DNA of 64,000 bases from DASRIA01 sp963816975 (GTDB lineage: Bacteria; Actinomycetota; Thermoleophilia; Solirubrobacterales; JBBDJG01). The notes under the pieces were generated by a model that saw only the letters and a list, made by a program, of their open reading frames with translations, made no database searches and was not told where the DNA came from. The position numbers were made by a program, and so were the translations under genes. Every line of letters begins with the position of its first letter. Position 1 is the first letter of the stretch. The stretch spans positions 62,001 to 126,000 of the forward strand of contig CAWFMD010000003.1 in NCBI GenBank assembly GCA_963816975.1, written 5' to 3'. Positions 1 to 9,023 of this stretch are shown here, in pieces.

Positions 1-1152
1 GCGGTCGCCGCCCGCGCCGAACACCACGATCAGCCGCCCCCCGTGCAGCAGGCCACGCGCGGACGCCAGCACGTTCTCGAGCGAGTCCGGGGTGTGCGCG
101 TAGTCGACGAGCACGCTGAAGGCCTGTCCTTCGTCGACCGGCTCGAAGCGGCCGGGCACACGTTGCGCGGACTCCAGCGCCCGCGCCGCGGCGTGCGGCG
201 CGACGCCGAGCGCGTGCGTCGCGGCGATCGCGGCCAGCGCGTTGTAGACGTTGAACAGCCCGGGCAGGGGGAATCGCACATCGACCGTCGCGCCGCGCGC
301 GTGACATTCGAACGTCGTCCCGGCCGCGTCGTAGCGAACCTGCGTCGCACGGAAGTCCGCTCCGGGCTCGATGCCGAAGGTGACCACCGGCTCGGCGCTC
401 TGTGCGCGGATCTCCTCCGCCAGCCGGGCGCCCGACTCGTCGTCCGCGTTGATCACGGCGGCGCCCGGCGCGGGGCCCGTGGTGGGAGCGAACAACCGCC
501 GCTTGGACGCGAAATAGGCGTCGAGCGTGCCGTGGAAGTCCAGGTGGTCCTGCGTGAGGTTCGTGAACACGGCCACGTCGAACGCGATTCCCTCCGCGCG
601 ATGCAGCTCGAGCGCGTGCGAGGACACTTCCATCACGCACGCCCGGTCACCCGCGTCGAGCATCCGGCGGAAGGTGGCCTGGAGGTCGAGCGCCTCGGGC
701 GTGGTGCGCTCCACCTCCTCGACGCGGCCGCCGACAACCGAGTGCACCGTGCCGAGCAGCCCCGTGCGTATGCCCTGCGCCTCGAGCACGTGGCGCGCGA
801 GAAAGGCGGTGGTCGTCTTGCCGTTCGTGCCGGTCACGCCGATCACGCGCAGCTCCGCGGTGGGACTGCCGTGATAGGCCGCGGCCAGCGGTCCCATCGC
901 GGCGCGCACGCCGGGCACCACGACCTCCGGCACGTCCAAACCCAGCCGGCGCTCGCACACGATCGCGGCGGCGCCGCGCCGGACCGCATCCGGGGCGAAG
1001 TCGTGGCCGTCGACCACGAACCCCGGCACGCAAAAAAAGAGCGCCCCCGGGGTGACGCTCTCGCTCCGATAGGCCAGGCCCGTGATGTCGGGGTCGCCAC
1101 CGCCCTCGGGCGCGGCGACTCCGGCTGCCTGGAGCAGCACGCGCAGGTTCAT
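1..1152 (-). CDS. murE: UDP-N-acetylmuramoyl-tripeptide synthetase MurE (3' end outside window)
   Basis: This cytoplasmic Mur ligase adds the third stem-peptide amino acid to UDP-MurNAc-dipeptide using ATP. The reading frame is open from an ATG at 1152 to the left edge, so the C-terminal part is missing. The ATP-binding motif GTNGKTT lies at residues 108-114. A conserved stretch with TNLTQDHLDFHG follows, then the FVDYAHTPDSL-type central-domain motif (here VLVDYAHTPDSLEN), all characteristic of MurE. It is the last visible gene of the division cluster, 51 nt downstream of ftsI on the same strand. No clear ribosome-binding site precedes the ATG, so translation may depend on upstream genes. 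The amino acid added (meso-DAP or Lys) cannot be told because the specificity region is cut off. Confidence 0.93.
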   Translation of the reverse strand, partial: MNLRVLLQAAGVAAPEGGGDPDITGLAYRSESVTPGALFFCVPGFVVDGHDFAPDAVRRGAAAIVCERRLGLDVPEVVVPGVRAAMGPLAAAYHGSPTAELRVIGVTGTNGKTTTAFLARHVLEAQGIRTGLLGTVHSVVGGRVEEVERTTPEALDLQATFRRMLDAGDRACVMEVSSHALELHRAEGIAFDVAVFTNLTQDHLDFHGTLDAYFASKRRLFAPTTGPAPGAAVINADDESGARLAEEIRAQSAEPVVTFGIEPGADFRATQVRYDAAGTTFECHARGATVDVRFPLPGLFNVYNALAAIAATHALGVAPHAAARALESAQRVPGRFEPVDEGQAFSVLVDYAHTPDSLENVLASARGLLHGGRLIVVFGAGGDR

Positions 1153-1203
1153 CGAGGCGAAATACTACGAACTGCGGCCGTCGTCGGGCCTCGCACGGTC
1201 GAT

Positions 1204-2970
1204 CTAGTTCGGCGGGATGCCAAGGTATGGCAGCGCGAAGCTGGCGATCTTCTCGAACGCGGGCGCGGCCACCTCACCGCCAGAGTGCACGACCTTGGGC
1301 TCGTCCACGATCACGGCCGCCAGGAACTGGGGATCGTCGGCGGGCGCAAAGCCCACGAACGAGGCTACGTACTTGTCCTTGGAGTACACGCCGTTCTCGG
1401 GCTTCTCGGCCGTGCCGGTCTTGCCGGCGATGTCGTAGCCGGTGACCGCCGCCTCGGGCGCCGTCCCGGTCGGTCCGAGCACTCCCTCGAGCATGCGGCG
1501 CAGGCGCGCGGCCGTGCGCTCGGACATCACGCGCCGCTTCTGGCCCGCCGGCTCGTCCATGGTCAGCCGCGGCTTCACGAACTCGCCGCCGTTGGCGATC
1601 ACCGCGTAGGCGTCGACCATCTGCATCGGCGTGACGGCCAGGCCCTGGCCCAGCGGCAGGTTCCCGATCGATGCCCCGGAGTAGTTCTGCACCTTCGGGA
1701 CGATCCCCGGCGACTCGCCCGGGAGCGGCAGGCCGGTCAGCAACCCGAACCCGAACTTGCGCACCCACTTGTCGAAGCGCCGCTCGCCGAGCCGCTGGCC
1801 GATGCGCACGGCCCCGACGTTGGACGAGCGCGCGAGGATGTCCGACACGGTGTAGATGCCGCCCGTCCCGTGCGACTCGGTGATCACGCGGTCGGCGACC
1901 TGGATCTCCGGCCCGATCGTGAAGCGTGTGTCGGGGCGCACGACGTTCTCGGACAGCGCGCCCGCGACCGTGAACGACTTGAAGGTCGAGCCGGGCTCGT
2001 AGGTGAAGCCGACCGCCCGGTTGAGCCGCGCCCATCCCGGCGCATCTTCGATCTTGTTCGCATCGATGCGCGGCCAATTCGCCATCGCGAGCACGTCGCC
2101 GGTGTTCGGGTCCATCACGATCGCGGTCGCGCCCTTTGGCTGGTAGGTCCGCCCCACGCCGGCCAGCACCTGCTCGGCGCGGTCCTGGAGCGGGACGTCG
2201 AGCGTCAGGCGCAGGTCCTTGCCCGCCCGGTCGTCGGAGAGCTGATCGAGGGAGACGGGCACTCCGCGCGCGTCGCGGACGATGCGCTGCTTGCCGTCGG
2301 CGCCCCCCAACTCCCCCTCGAGCTGCTGCTCGAGCCCCGAGAGGCCCTTGTTCTCGATCCCGACCGACCCGATCACCTGGGCCGCGACCTCGCCCTCGGG
2401 GTAGTAGCGGCGCGAGTCGTCGAGCACCCCGATGCCCTCGATCTCCATCTTCTGGATCCGCTCGCCCTTGCTCGCCTCCGCCTTGCGGGCCAGGTACGCG
2501 AACCCGCTCTGGCGATCGGACAGCACCTCCAGCAGCCTGGTCTCCGAGCGACCCAGGATCGGCGCGAGCCGCCGCGCGGTGCCCACCGGGTCCTTCACCA
2601 GGAACGGTGTCGCGAAGATCGTCGCGGCGTCCTCGGAGACAGCCAGCTCCGCGCCATGGCGATCGGTGATCGTCCCGCGCTTGGCGATCAGCGTGACGTC
2701 CTGCACGTGCTGCGTCGACGCCATCGTCTTCAGGTCCCCGCCCTTGAAGGCCAGCAGGTAGCCCGCGCGCAGGGTGGCGCAGCCCAGCGCGAGCAGGAAG
2801 ATCGCGAAGATCAGACCGATGCGCCGCTCGGTCAGGCGCGCCGCGGCGGCGCGCGCGGCGGCGGGGCTCGCCCGGCGCCGGGGCCGTGCCGGGGCCCGCG
2901 CGGTGCGTCCCTGCGCCGGCACCCGCCGCTGGGCGGGCGCGCGCTGGGCCGCGGCTCGCCGCGCGGCCAC
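1204..2970 (-). CDS. ftsI: Septal peptidoglycan transpeptidase FtsI / class B PBP
   Basis: A class B penicillin-binding protein of 588 residues that crosslinks septal peptidoglycan. An unusually basic, Arg/Ala/Pro-rich cytoplasmic N-terminus of about 50 residues precedes one membrane anchor (about 51-72). The PBP dimerisation domain follows, then the transpeptidase domain with the catalytic tetrad STFK at 328-331 (Ser328 nucleophile), SSN at 382-384 and KTG at 517-519. The start is a GTG only 3 nt after the ftsL stop, which indicates translational coupling. The position between ftsL and murE identifies it as the division PBP rather than an elongation PBP. No PASTA repeats are present at the C-terminus. 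Confidence 0.95.
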   Translation of the reverse strand: MAARRAAAQRAPAQRRVPAQGRTARAPARPRRRASPAAARAAAARLTERRIGLIFAIFLLALGCATLRAGYLLAFKGGDLKTMASTQHVQDVTLIAKRGTITDRHGAELAVSEDAATIFATPFLVKDPVGTARRLAPILGRSETRLLEVLSDRQSGFAYLARKAEASKGERIQKMEIEGIGVLDDSRRYYPEGEVAAQVIGSVGIENKGLSGLEQQLEGELGGADGKQRIVRDARGVPVSLDQLSDDRAGKDLRLTLDVPLQDRAEQVLAGVGRTYQPKGATAIVMDPNTGDVLAMANWPRIDANKIEDAPGWARLNRAVGFTYEPGSTFKSFTVAGALSENVVRPDTRFTIGPEIQVADRVITESHGTGGIYTVSDILARSSNVGAVRIGQRLGERRFDKWVRKFGFGLLTGLPLPGESPGIVPKVQNYSGASIGNLPLGQGLAVTPMQMVDAYAVIANGGEFVKPRLTMDEPAGQKRRVMSERTAARLRRMLEGVLGPTGTAPEAAVTGYDIAGKTGTAEKPENGVYSKDKYVASFVGFAPADDPQFLAAVIVDEPKVVHSGGEVAAPAFEKIASFALPYLGIPPN

Positions 2971-2973
2971 GGC

Positions 2974-3702
2974 CTAGCCTCCGGGCGTGCCGGTCGGCCC
3001 GGTTGCGCCGGTTGCCCCGGCCGGCGCGGCGGCGGGTGCGGCCACGCCCGTGGCTCCGGTGGCTCCCGCGGGAGTGGTCGGGGCGGCCACGGGAGCCGGC
3101 TGCACGATCGGCTGGGAGGGCGTCGGGGCCGCGATCTCCCGGTCGGCCTCGGGCGTGGCGCTGACCAGCTGCGCGGAGCTCGGCAGGGGGAAGTCCAGGC
3201 GCACGTTGCGCGCCGCGCGGCGACCGTCGGAGCCCGGCCTCACGGTGAGGTAGGTGATCATCTGCGGCGCCGGCATCACGAGACCCGCGTTGCGCGCGGC
3301 CTCCTGCAGCCGGTCGCTGGAGCCGAGCCGCGACACCGAGCCCCGCAGCTGCGCGTTCTGGATGCGCAGGTCGCGCGCGATCTCCGCCGTGCGGCCGTTG
3401 TGGGCGTTCAGCTTCAGCAAGGACACGTTCAGACCCACGAGGCCGATCAGCAGCACCCCGAGCAGCGCGATCCAGCCCTGGCCGCGCACCAGGCGATCGA
3501 CCAGCTGCGAGTCGCGCAGCGTGCACAGGGCACCCACCGCGCGTGCGGCGAGCGCGCCGAACGGCGGCTGCGGAATCGGGCGCGGGGCGGCAACGGCCGT
3601 CGCGCGCGCAGGCCCCGACACCCGGCGATGATGCCGGACCGGCCTGCCGGTGGCGGGCCGTGCGGACGGGCGTGCGGGAGCGGTCGTGGGCGGCGGCGTC
3701 AC
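2974..3702 (-). CDS. ftsL: FtsL-like septum protein with Gly-Ala-Thr-rich tail
   Basis: Encodes 242 residues. A Pro/Arg-rich cytoplasmic N-terminus of about 75 residues is followed by one membrane segment (GWIALLGVLLIGLVGLNVSL) and a short extracytoplasmic coiled-coil-like region. These features and its place between rsmH and ftsI fit FtsL, which recruits FtsI with FtsB and FtsQ. Sequence conservation of FtsL is poor, so the call rests mostly on topology and position. The GTG start overlaps the rsmH stop (GTGA). The last 80 residues are low-complexity, ending in collagen-like G-A-T-G-A-T-G runs, which is not a usual FtsL feature. A GC-rich repeat expansion is one possible origin of the tail. 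Confidence 0.8.
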   Translation of the reverse strand: MTPPPTTAPARPSARPATGRPVRHHRRVSGPARATAVAAPRPIPQPPFGALAARAVGALCTLRDSQLVDRLVRGQGWIALLGVLLIGLVGLNVSLLKLNAHNGRTAEIARDLRIQNAQLRGSVSRLGSSDRLQEAARNAGLVMPAPQMITYLTVRPGSDGRRAARNVRLDFPLPSSAQLVSATPEADREIAAPTPSQPIVQPAPVAAPTTPAGATGATGVAAPAAAPAGATGATGPTGTPGG

Positions 3703-4691
3703 GAGTCATCCCTTTCGAGGACGGAGGGACCCGTTCCTGCGCCGAGCTTGATCGCGGCGCGCAGGCGGCCCGACTGGGCGCGGGGGTTGTCGGCGACCTC
3801 GGCTTCACCGGGACGCACCGCGCGACGGCTGACCAGCTCGGCCTCCGGCTCGTGCCCGCAGACGCACACCGGCAGCTCGGGCGGGCACAGGCAGCCGCGG
3901 GCGAGATCCGCGAACAGGCGCTTCACGCGCCGGTCCTCGAGCGAGTGGAAGGAGATCACGGCCATCCGGCCGCCGGGGCGCAGCAGCCGCCAGGCCGCCG
4001 GCAGGGCGCGGTCGAGCGAGCCGAGCTCGTCGTTGACGGCGATGCGGATCGCCTGGAAGGTGCGACGCGCCGGATGGCCGCCGGCAAACTGCGCGGGCGT
4101 CGGGACGGCGCGCTTGATCGCGTCCACCAGCTCCGTGGTGGTGTCGATCGGCGCGCGCTCACGGCGGCGCACGATCTCGCGCGCGATGCGGCGCGCGTAG
4201 CGCTCCTCGCCGTACTCGCGGATGGTCGCGGCCAGCCGTGCCTCGGGCCATTCGTTGAGCAGCGTGCGCGCGTCGAGGTCCTGCGCGGTGTCCATCCGCA
4301 TGTCGAGCGGGGCATCGTAGGAATAGGAGAAGCCGCGCTCGCGCGCGTCCACCTGCATCGAGGAGATGCCGAGGTCCATATAGAGCAGGTCGGCCCGCAA
4401 TCCCTCTGCGCGCAGGTCGGGCAGCACGTCGGCGTAGTTGCCGGCGATGAAGCGCGTGGCGCAGGCGACCTCGCCGGCGAGCGCGGCGAAGTGCTCCTCG
4501 GCCTGCGGGTCACGGTCGATGCAGACCAGCTCGCCGGCCGCCCCCAGCCGGTCGGCGACGAGCCGCGCGTGGCCGCCCGCGCCGAAGGTGCAGTCGACGG
4601 CGAGTGATCCGGACGCCGGGTCGAGCGCGTCGATCAGCTCGCCCGGGAGGACCGGTACGTGCGTGCGTGTCATATCGAGCACAAGTGTCAC
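3699..4691 (-). CDS. rsmH: 16S rRNA (cytosine1402-N4)-methyltransferase RsmH
   Basis: RsmH (MraW) methylates N4 of C1402 in the 16S rRNA P site using S-adenosylmethionine. The N-terminal motif THVPVLPGELIDAL and the SAM-binding DCTFGAGGH (residues 33-41) are family hallmarks; YMDLGISSMQVD and the C-terminal FHSLEDRRVKR motif are also present. The length of 330 aa is normal. Two starts are possible: GTG at 4691, with GAGGG about 8 nt upstream, or ATG at 4673, which matches the usual family N-terminus but lacks a visible ribosome-binding site. It lies 13 nt after the mraZ stop codon, and its own stop overlaps the ftsL start. Confidence 0.95.
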   Translation of the reverse strand: MTLVLDMTRTHVPVLPGELIDALDPASGSLAVDCTFGAGGHARLVADRLGAAGELVCIDRDPQAEEHFAALAGEVACATRFIAGNYADVLPDLRAEGLRADLLYMDLGISSMQVDARERGFSYSYDAPLDMRMDTAQDLDARTLLNEWPEARLAATIREYGEERYARRIAREIVRRRERAPIDTTTELVDAIKRAVPTPAQFAGGHPARRTFQAIRIAVNDELGSLDRALPAAWRLLRPGGRMAVISFHSLEDRRVKRLFADLARGCLCPPELPVCVCGHEPEAELVSRRAVRPGEAEVADNPRAQSGRLRAAIKLGAGTGPSVLERDDS

Positions 4692-4704
4692 CGACCGGCC
4701 CTCG

Positions 4705-5154
4705 TCACCGGCCGCCGTCGCGGTCGCGCTTGGAAAGTCGTCTGGCGATCTCGCCGGCCTGCGCGTCCAGCTCGGGCTGGCGCTTGGACCACTGCGCGCG
4801 GCCCCAGACCTCGATCAGGTTGAGGTTGCCGATCAGGGTCACGTCGCGGTCGAGGCCGACGCGGTCGATCAGCGATTGCGGCAGCATCACGCGGCCGGCT
4901 CCGTCGAGCTGCCCCTCGAACGCGCCCGCGTGGATCAGGCGCTGGAGGTCGCGCGTGTCCTCGTCGAGCTGGTCGCGGCTGCCGAGCACCTGCTCGGTGT
5001 GCTGAAGCCAACCGTTCACCGGCCAGATCGACACGCAGGGGTCGAGCTCCTTGGCGAGAACGATGCCGTCTGAGAGGGCGCCCCGGAACTTGGGCGGGAT
5101 CGTGAGCCGGTTCTTCGCATCCAGCGTGTACTCGAATTGCCCCAGAAACGTCAA
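4705..5154 (-). CDS. mraZ: Transcriptional regulator MraZ
   Basis: MraZ is a DNA-binding protein with two SpoVT/AbrB-like half-domains that autoregulates the division and cell-wall cluster. The N-terminus MTFLGQFEYTLDAKNRLTIP is the family signature, and a second DAAGRV-type motif appears as DGAGRVMLPQSL. The length is 149 aa, as expected. The start appears to be TTG at 5154, preceded at about 10 nt by a purine-rich GGGAGAG; no ATG or GTG fits the conserved N-terminus. It is the first gene of a five-gene minus-strand run. Its own binding sites lie in the promoter about 90-110 nt upstream. Confidence 0.95.
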   Translation of the reverse strand: MTFLGQFEYTLDAKNRLTIPPKFRGALSDGIVLAKELDPCVSIWPVNGWLQHTEQVLGSRDQLDEDTRDLQRLIHAGAFEGQLDGAGRVMLPQSLIDRVGLDRDVTLIGNLNLIEVWGRAQWSKRQPELDAQAGEIARRLSKRDRDGGR

Positions 5155-5240
5155 GCCCGAAAGCTCTCCCTCTTCCGAATCCGGGACCTGGGATGGCGGG
5201 GTGGGAGGAACCCTGCCATCCCGGTCCGGTTCAACGTGGG

Positions 5241-5295
5241 CCCCACTTTACCCCACAACTCCCCACAATGCAACACATCGCGGGATTTTTTCCCA
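5241..5295 (-). promoter_or_regulatory. mraZ promoter with phased MraZ boxes
   Basis: Read on the minus strand, TTGCAT (5273-5268) and TAAAGT (5250-5245) form a sigma-70-like -35/-10 pair with a 17-nt spacer. TGGGG repeats lie at 5265-5261, 5255-5251 and 5245-5241, exactly 10 bp apart. A further TGGG at 5295-5292 sits on the same 10-bp phase. MraZ of other bacteria is known to bind arrays of TGGGN repeats with about 5-nt spacers, so this is very likely the autorepression site. Two boxes occupy the promoter spacer and one abuts the -10. Confidence 0.8.
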
Positions 5296-5359
5296 CCCGG
5301 GCGCTTTCCCGCGTGGTTGAGGGGTTCCGGAGCTGCGCGGGCGGCGCGCGCAGCGAGCG

Positions 5360-8077
5360 CTAGAGGCCGGCGCGCTGCGCGACGGCCGCCGCAGGGCGCT
5401 CCGCCGGCCTGCGCACCAGCTTGTGCAGCTCGACCGCGATGACCACGGTCAGCGCCACGGCCACGATCTCGACCCAGGTCGAGAGATCGAGCGGCTCGAT
5501 GCGCAGCGCGGACTGCGTGGCCGGGAGATAGAGCGCGGCGACGTGCACCGCCAAGGCGGTGGCGGTGCCGAGCAGCAGGAAGCGGTTGGCAAACGGGCTC
5601 CGGGAGAACGCGGAGCTGTGCTCGGAGCGGCAGTTGCCGACGTGGAAGACCTGGAACATGACCAGCGTGGTGAGCGCGATCGAGCGGGCCTCCTCGATCG
5701 TCGCGCCGGCGTCGCGATGGAGCAGGAACAGGAGCAGGGTCCCGGCCGCCATCACCGCTCCGACCAGCGCGGTGCGCTCCCACAGCAGCGGTGAGATCAC
5801 TCCTTCGCCGAGTCGCCTGGGCGGTCGGCTGCGCACGTCGCGCTCCGCTCGCTCGAAGGCCAGGGCGACGTCTTCGATCCCGTTCGTGACCAGGTTCAGC
5901 CACAGCAACTGGGCGGGCAAGAGGGGGAGCGGGAACCCCAGCAGGAGGCTGGCGACCACGGTCAGCACCTCCGCCACCCCGCTCGAGATCAGGAAGAAGG
6001 TCGTCTTGCGGACGTTGTCGAAGGCGACCCGGCCCTCCTCGACCGCGGCGAAGATGGTGGCGAAGTTGTCGTCGGTGATCACCATGTCGGCCGCCTCCTT
6101 CGCGACGTCGGTGCCCGACAGCCCCATCGCCGCGCCGATGTCGGCGGCCTTCAGCGCCGGCGCGTCGTTCACCCCGTCGCCGGTCACCGCGACGACGTGG
6201 CCGAGGCTCTGGAACGCCCTGGTGATCCGCAGCTTGTGCTCGGGCGAGACGCGGGCGAAGACGTCGACCTCGGTGAGCGACGCCGCCAGCGCGTCGTCGC
6301 CGAGCGCATCGAGGTCCGCGCCGGTCAAGGCCCGCGCCGTGGGGCCGGTGATCCCCAGCTCCCGGGCGATCGTGAGCGCCGTGGTGGCGTGGTCCCCGGT
6401 GATCATCACGACGCGGATCCCCGCCTCCTGGCAGCCCTGCACCGCGAGCCTTGCCTCTTCACGCGGCGGGTCCATCATCCCCTGCACGCCCAGCAGGGTG
6501 AGCCCCTGCAGGTGGGCATGGAGCGCTTCCGGATCGGGCCTGGCGGGCAGCTCGCAGGTGGCCATCGCGAGCACGCGCAGGCCGCCCGCGGCCATCGCAT
6601 GCGCCTGCGCGAGGACCCGCTCGCGGTCGAGCGCCGGGGCGCCCTCGGCCGTCGTGCACATCTCGAGCACCCGCTCGGGGGCCCCTTTGACGAACACCAG
6701 CTCCCGTCCCGCCGCGCGATGAAAGGTGGCCGCGTAGCGGCGCTCGGAATCGAACGGGATCTCCGCCCAGCGCGGCAGCTCGTCCTCGAGGTCGCCCTTG
6801 AACACCCCGCCCTTCGCGGCCGCGACCAGCAGCGCGACCTCGGTCGGATCGCCGGAGACCTCGAACTCGCCGTCGGCCTGGGCGATGCTCGCGTCGTTGC
6901 AGAGTGCGCCTGCGCGCAGCGTGAGTCCGACGGCCGGCGCGCCGGCGGCCACCTGCTCGCCGTCGCGGAGGATCCGGCCCTCTGCCCGATAGCCGGTGCC
7001 CGTCACCTCGTACAGCTGGTCGCCGGCGAAGATCCGCTCGACCGTCATCCGGTTCTGGGTCAGCGTGCCGGTCTTGTCGGCCCCGATCACGGTGCAGCTG
7101 CCGAGGGTCTCGACCGCCGGCAGGCGCCGCACGACGGCGCCGCGCGCCGCCATCCGCCGCACGCTCAGCGCAAGCGCGATCGTCAACACGACGGGCAGGC
7201 CCTCGGGGATCGCCGAGACGGCGAGCGCCACGAGGGCGAAGAAGAGCTCGTCCAGGTCCTCGCCGGTGGCAACGCCGACGGCTGCGCTGACGGCGCCGAT
7301 CGCCAGCACGGCGACTCCGATCTGGCGCGCCAGCCGCGCGATCCGCCCCTGAAGCGGGGTGTCGACGTCGCCGATCTCCTCCAGCTCGTCGGCGATGCGG
7401 CCCAGCTCGGTGCGCGCACCGGTCGCGACGACGGCCGCGCGGGCGCGCCCGCGCACCACCACCGTCCCCATGAACAGCATGTTCGCCCGCTCGGCGAGGG
7501 GCGCGTCCGGGGGCAGCGACTCGATCCCCTTCGCGACCGTCGCGGACTCGCCGGTCAACAGCGCCTCGTCCGCCTCGAGCGCAACCGCGTGCAGGATGCG
7601 GCAATCGGCGGGCACCTTCGAGCCTGCCTCGAGCAGGACGACGTCGCCCGGGACCAGCCGCCGCGCGTCGATCGTGTGCGCACGGCGATCGCGCATCACC
7701 ACGGCGCGCGCCGCAGCCAGGCGACGCAGGGCGGCCATCGAGCGCTCAGCCCGGTGCTCTTCGACGAAGCCGATCAACGCGTTCAGCAGCAGCACCGCAC
7801 CGATCACCCCCGCGTCGACGTACTCGCCGAGCGCGGTCGTGACCGCTCCCGCCAGGATCAGGATGTAGATCAGCGGGCTGCGGAACTGGCGCAGCAGAAG
7901 CTCCGTGGCCGCCACACGCCGCTCCTCCCGGAGCTCGTTCGGCCCGGTATGAGCGAGGCGGCGATCCGCCTCCGCGCTCGTGAGCCCCTCCTCGACGCTG
8001 GAGAGTGCGAGCAGCGTCGCCCCGGGCGTCATCGTCCACGGCTCGGTCGCGGCGTTCGCAGCGGGTCCCGGGTTCAC
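5360..8077 (-). CDS. P2-type cation-transporting ATPase (Ca2+/PMR1-like)
   Basis: A 905-residue membrane pump that moves a cation by ATP-driven phosphorylation of an Asp. Visible features are the N-terminal cation-ATPase domain, TGES at 175-178 (actuator domain), the membrane motif PEGLP at 291-295 typical of P2 Ca2+ pumps, the phosphorylation site DKTGTLT at 334-340 (Asp334), KGAPERVLEMC in the nucleotide domain, the TGDGVNDAPALK hinge and NLVTNGIEDVALAFE in transmembrane helix 6. The motifs favour Ca2+ or Mn2+, but the ion cannot be fixed from sequence. The start could be GTG at 8077 or ATG at 8032; neither has a good ribosome-binding site. It stands alone between the division cluster and the Tad genes. 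Confidence 0.9.
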   Translation of the reverse strand: MNPGPAANAATEPWTMTPGATLLALSSVEEGLTSAEADRRLAHTGPNELREERRVAATELLLRQFRSPLIYILILAGAVTTALGEYVDAGVIGAVLLLNALIGFVEEHRAERSMAALRRLAAARAVVMRDRRAHTIDARRLVPGDVVLLEAGSKVPADCRILHAVALEADEALLTGESATVAKGIESLPPDAPLAERANMLFMGTVVVRGRARAAVVATGARTELGRIADELEEIGDVDTPLQGRIARLARQIGVAVLAIGAVSAAVGVATGEDLDELFFALVALAVSAIPEGLPVVLTIALALSVRRMAARGAVVRRLPAVETLGSCTVIGADKTGTLTQNRMTVERIFAGDQLYEVTGTGYRAEGRILRDGEQVAAGAPAVGLTLRAGALCNDASIAQADGEFEVSGDPTEVALLVAAAKGGVFKGDLEDELPRWAEIPFDSERRYAATFHRAAGRELVFVKGAPERVLEMCTTAEGAPALDRERVLAQAHAMAAGGLRVLAMATCELPARPDPEALHAHLQGLTLLGVQGMMDPPREEARLAVQGCQEAGIRVVMITGDHATTALTIARELGITGPTARALTGADLDALGDDALAASLTEVDVFARVSPEHKLRITRAFQSLGHVVAVTGDGVNDAPALKAADIGAAMGLSGTDVAKEAADMVITDDNFATIFAAVEEGRVAFDNVRKTTFFLISSGVAEVLTVVASLLLGFPLPLLPAQLLWLNLVTNGIEDVALAFERAERDVRSRPPRRLGEGVISPLLWERTALVGAVMAAGTLLLFLLHRDAGATIEEARSIALTTLVMFQVFHVGNCRSEHSSAFSRSPFANRFLLLGTATALAVHVAALYLPATQSALRIEPLDLSTWVEIVAVALTVVIAVELHKLVRRPAERPAAAVAQRAGL

Positions 8078-8147
8078 GAGGGGCTCAGTCTGCCGAACGC
8101 AGCCTTCCGACGCGCCCCGTGCGGCGGGCGCCGTATTCGATGTCGAG

Positions 8148-9023
8148 CTAGTAGTCGAAGCCGAGGCCCGTCGCGGTGAACTCCGCGGCCAGCACCGCGC
8201 CGATCGTGAGCATCACCGAGGGGACCAGTACCAAGGCGACGACCAGCTGCATCTTGGGCCCCGCGCGCGCCGCGTGCTCGCGGATCTGCCGGCGTCGCGC
8301 GTGCCGCGCGGCGGCCGCCTGCGCCGCGAGCGCGTCTGCGAGGCTCAACCCCGCGCGGTTGGAGTGCGCAAGCGTCTCCACGAACGTGCGCACACCGGGG
8401 ACCGGCAGCCGGCGACCGACGTGTGCCAGCGCCGCCTCCTGGGGCACCCCGAGCGCTGCCTGCGCGGCCGCGGCGCGCCACTCGGCCGCGAGTGGGCCGT
8501 CGAAGCGCTGGGCGACCAGGCCCATCGCGGCGAGCGGGGCGCGTCCTGCCCGAATGGTGACCCGCAGGAGGTCGAGCATCCCCGGCAGCTCGTGCAGCGC
8601 AGCGTCGGCCCGCGCGCGCGCCGTGCGCGCCAGCCAGTAGTCGGGCGCCACGTAGCCGGCGGCCGGCGCGGCGGCAAGCGCCACGAGGCCGAGGCGCCCC
8701 GGAAGCGACCCCGCCACCGGCAGCGCCGCCAGCAATGCGGCGATCGCTCCCCCGCACTTCAGCGCCGTCCAGTCGCGGGGCCGCAGATTGCCCGGAGTGC
8801 CCGCTGCCACGACCCGCTCCGCGAGGCTGTTCGGAGTCGCGACCCGGTCCAGGCCGAACAGTCCCCCGCTGCGCGTGAGGGCGGCGAGCGCGGCGCGCGG
8901 GAGCCCGCCGGTGGCCCGCTTCAAACGTGCGGGCGAGGGAATCCGCGCTCGATGCGCCACGTCCCGCCCGCCCAGGATCAGGAGCGCCGTTGCGGCAAAC
9001 GCGAACAGTGCGGCGAGGCTCAC
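8148..9023 (-). CDS. tadC: Tad-type inner-membrane platform protein TadC
   Basis: About 291 residues with a type II secretion F domain. TadC and TadB form the membrane platform on which the TadA ATPase acts to assemble Flp-type pili or a related secretion fibre. The ELPGMLDLLRVTIRAG stretch and the Asn-Arg-Ala-Gly region before the C-terminal membrane helices are typical of TadC, with an N-terminal membrane segment and a C-terminal hydrophobic pair. The frame is open far upstream, but the GTG at 9023 overlaps the tadB stop as GTGA and gives a proper membrane-spanning N-terminus; a GTG at 9029 is an alternative. It is the last gene of a six-gene overlapping run. Confidence 0.85.
   Translation of the reverse strand: MSLAALFAFAATALLILGGRDVAHRARIPSPARLKRATGGLPRAALAALTRSGGLFGLDRVATPNSLAERVVAAGTPGNLRPRDWTALKCGGAIAALLAALPVAGSLPGRLGLVALAAAPAAGYVAPDYWLARTARARADAALHELPGMLDLLRVTIRAGRAPLAAMGLVAQRFDGPLAAEWRAAAAQAALGVPQEAALAHVGRRLPVPGVRTFVETLAHSNRAGLSLADALAAQAAAARHARRRQIREHAARAGPKMQLVVALVLVPSVMLTIGAVLAAEFTATGLGFDY

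Noticed and set aside
43..4200. Open frame of 1385 codons on the plus strand across the division cluster
   Set aside because: It is an Arg/Ala/Gly-rich shadow of murE, ftsI, ftsL and rsmH, all of which have clear motifs on the minus strand; no domain is visible in the plus-strand translation.
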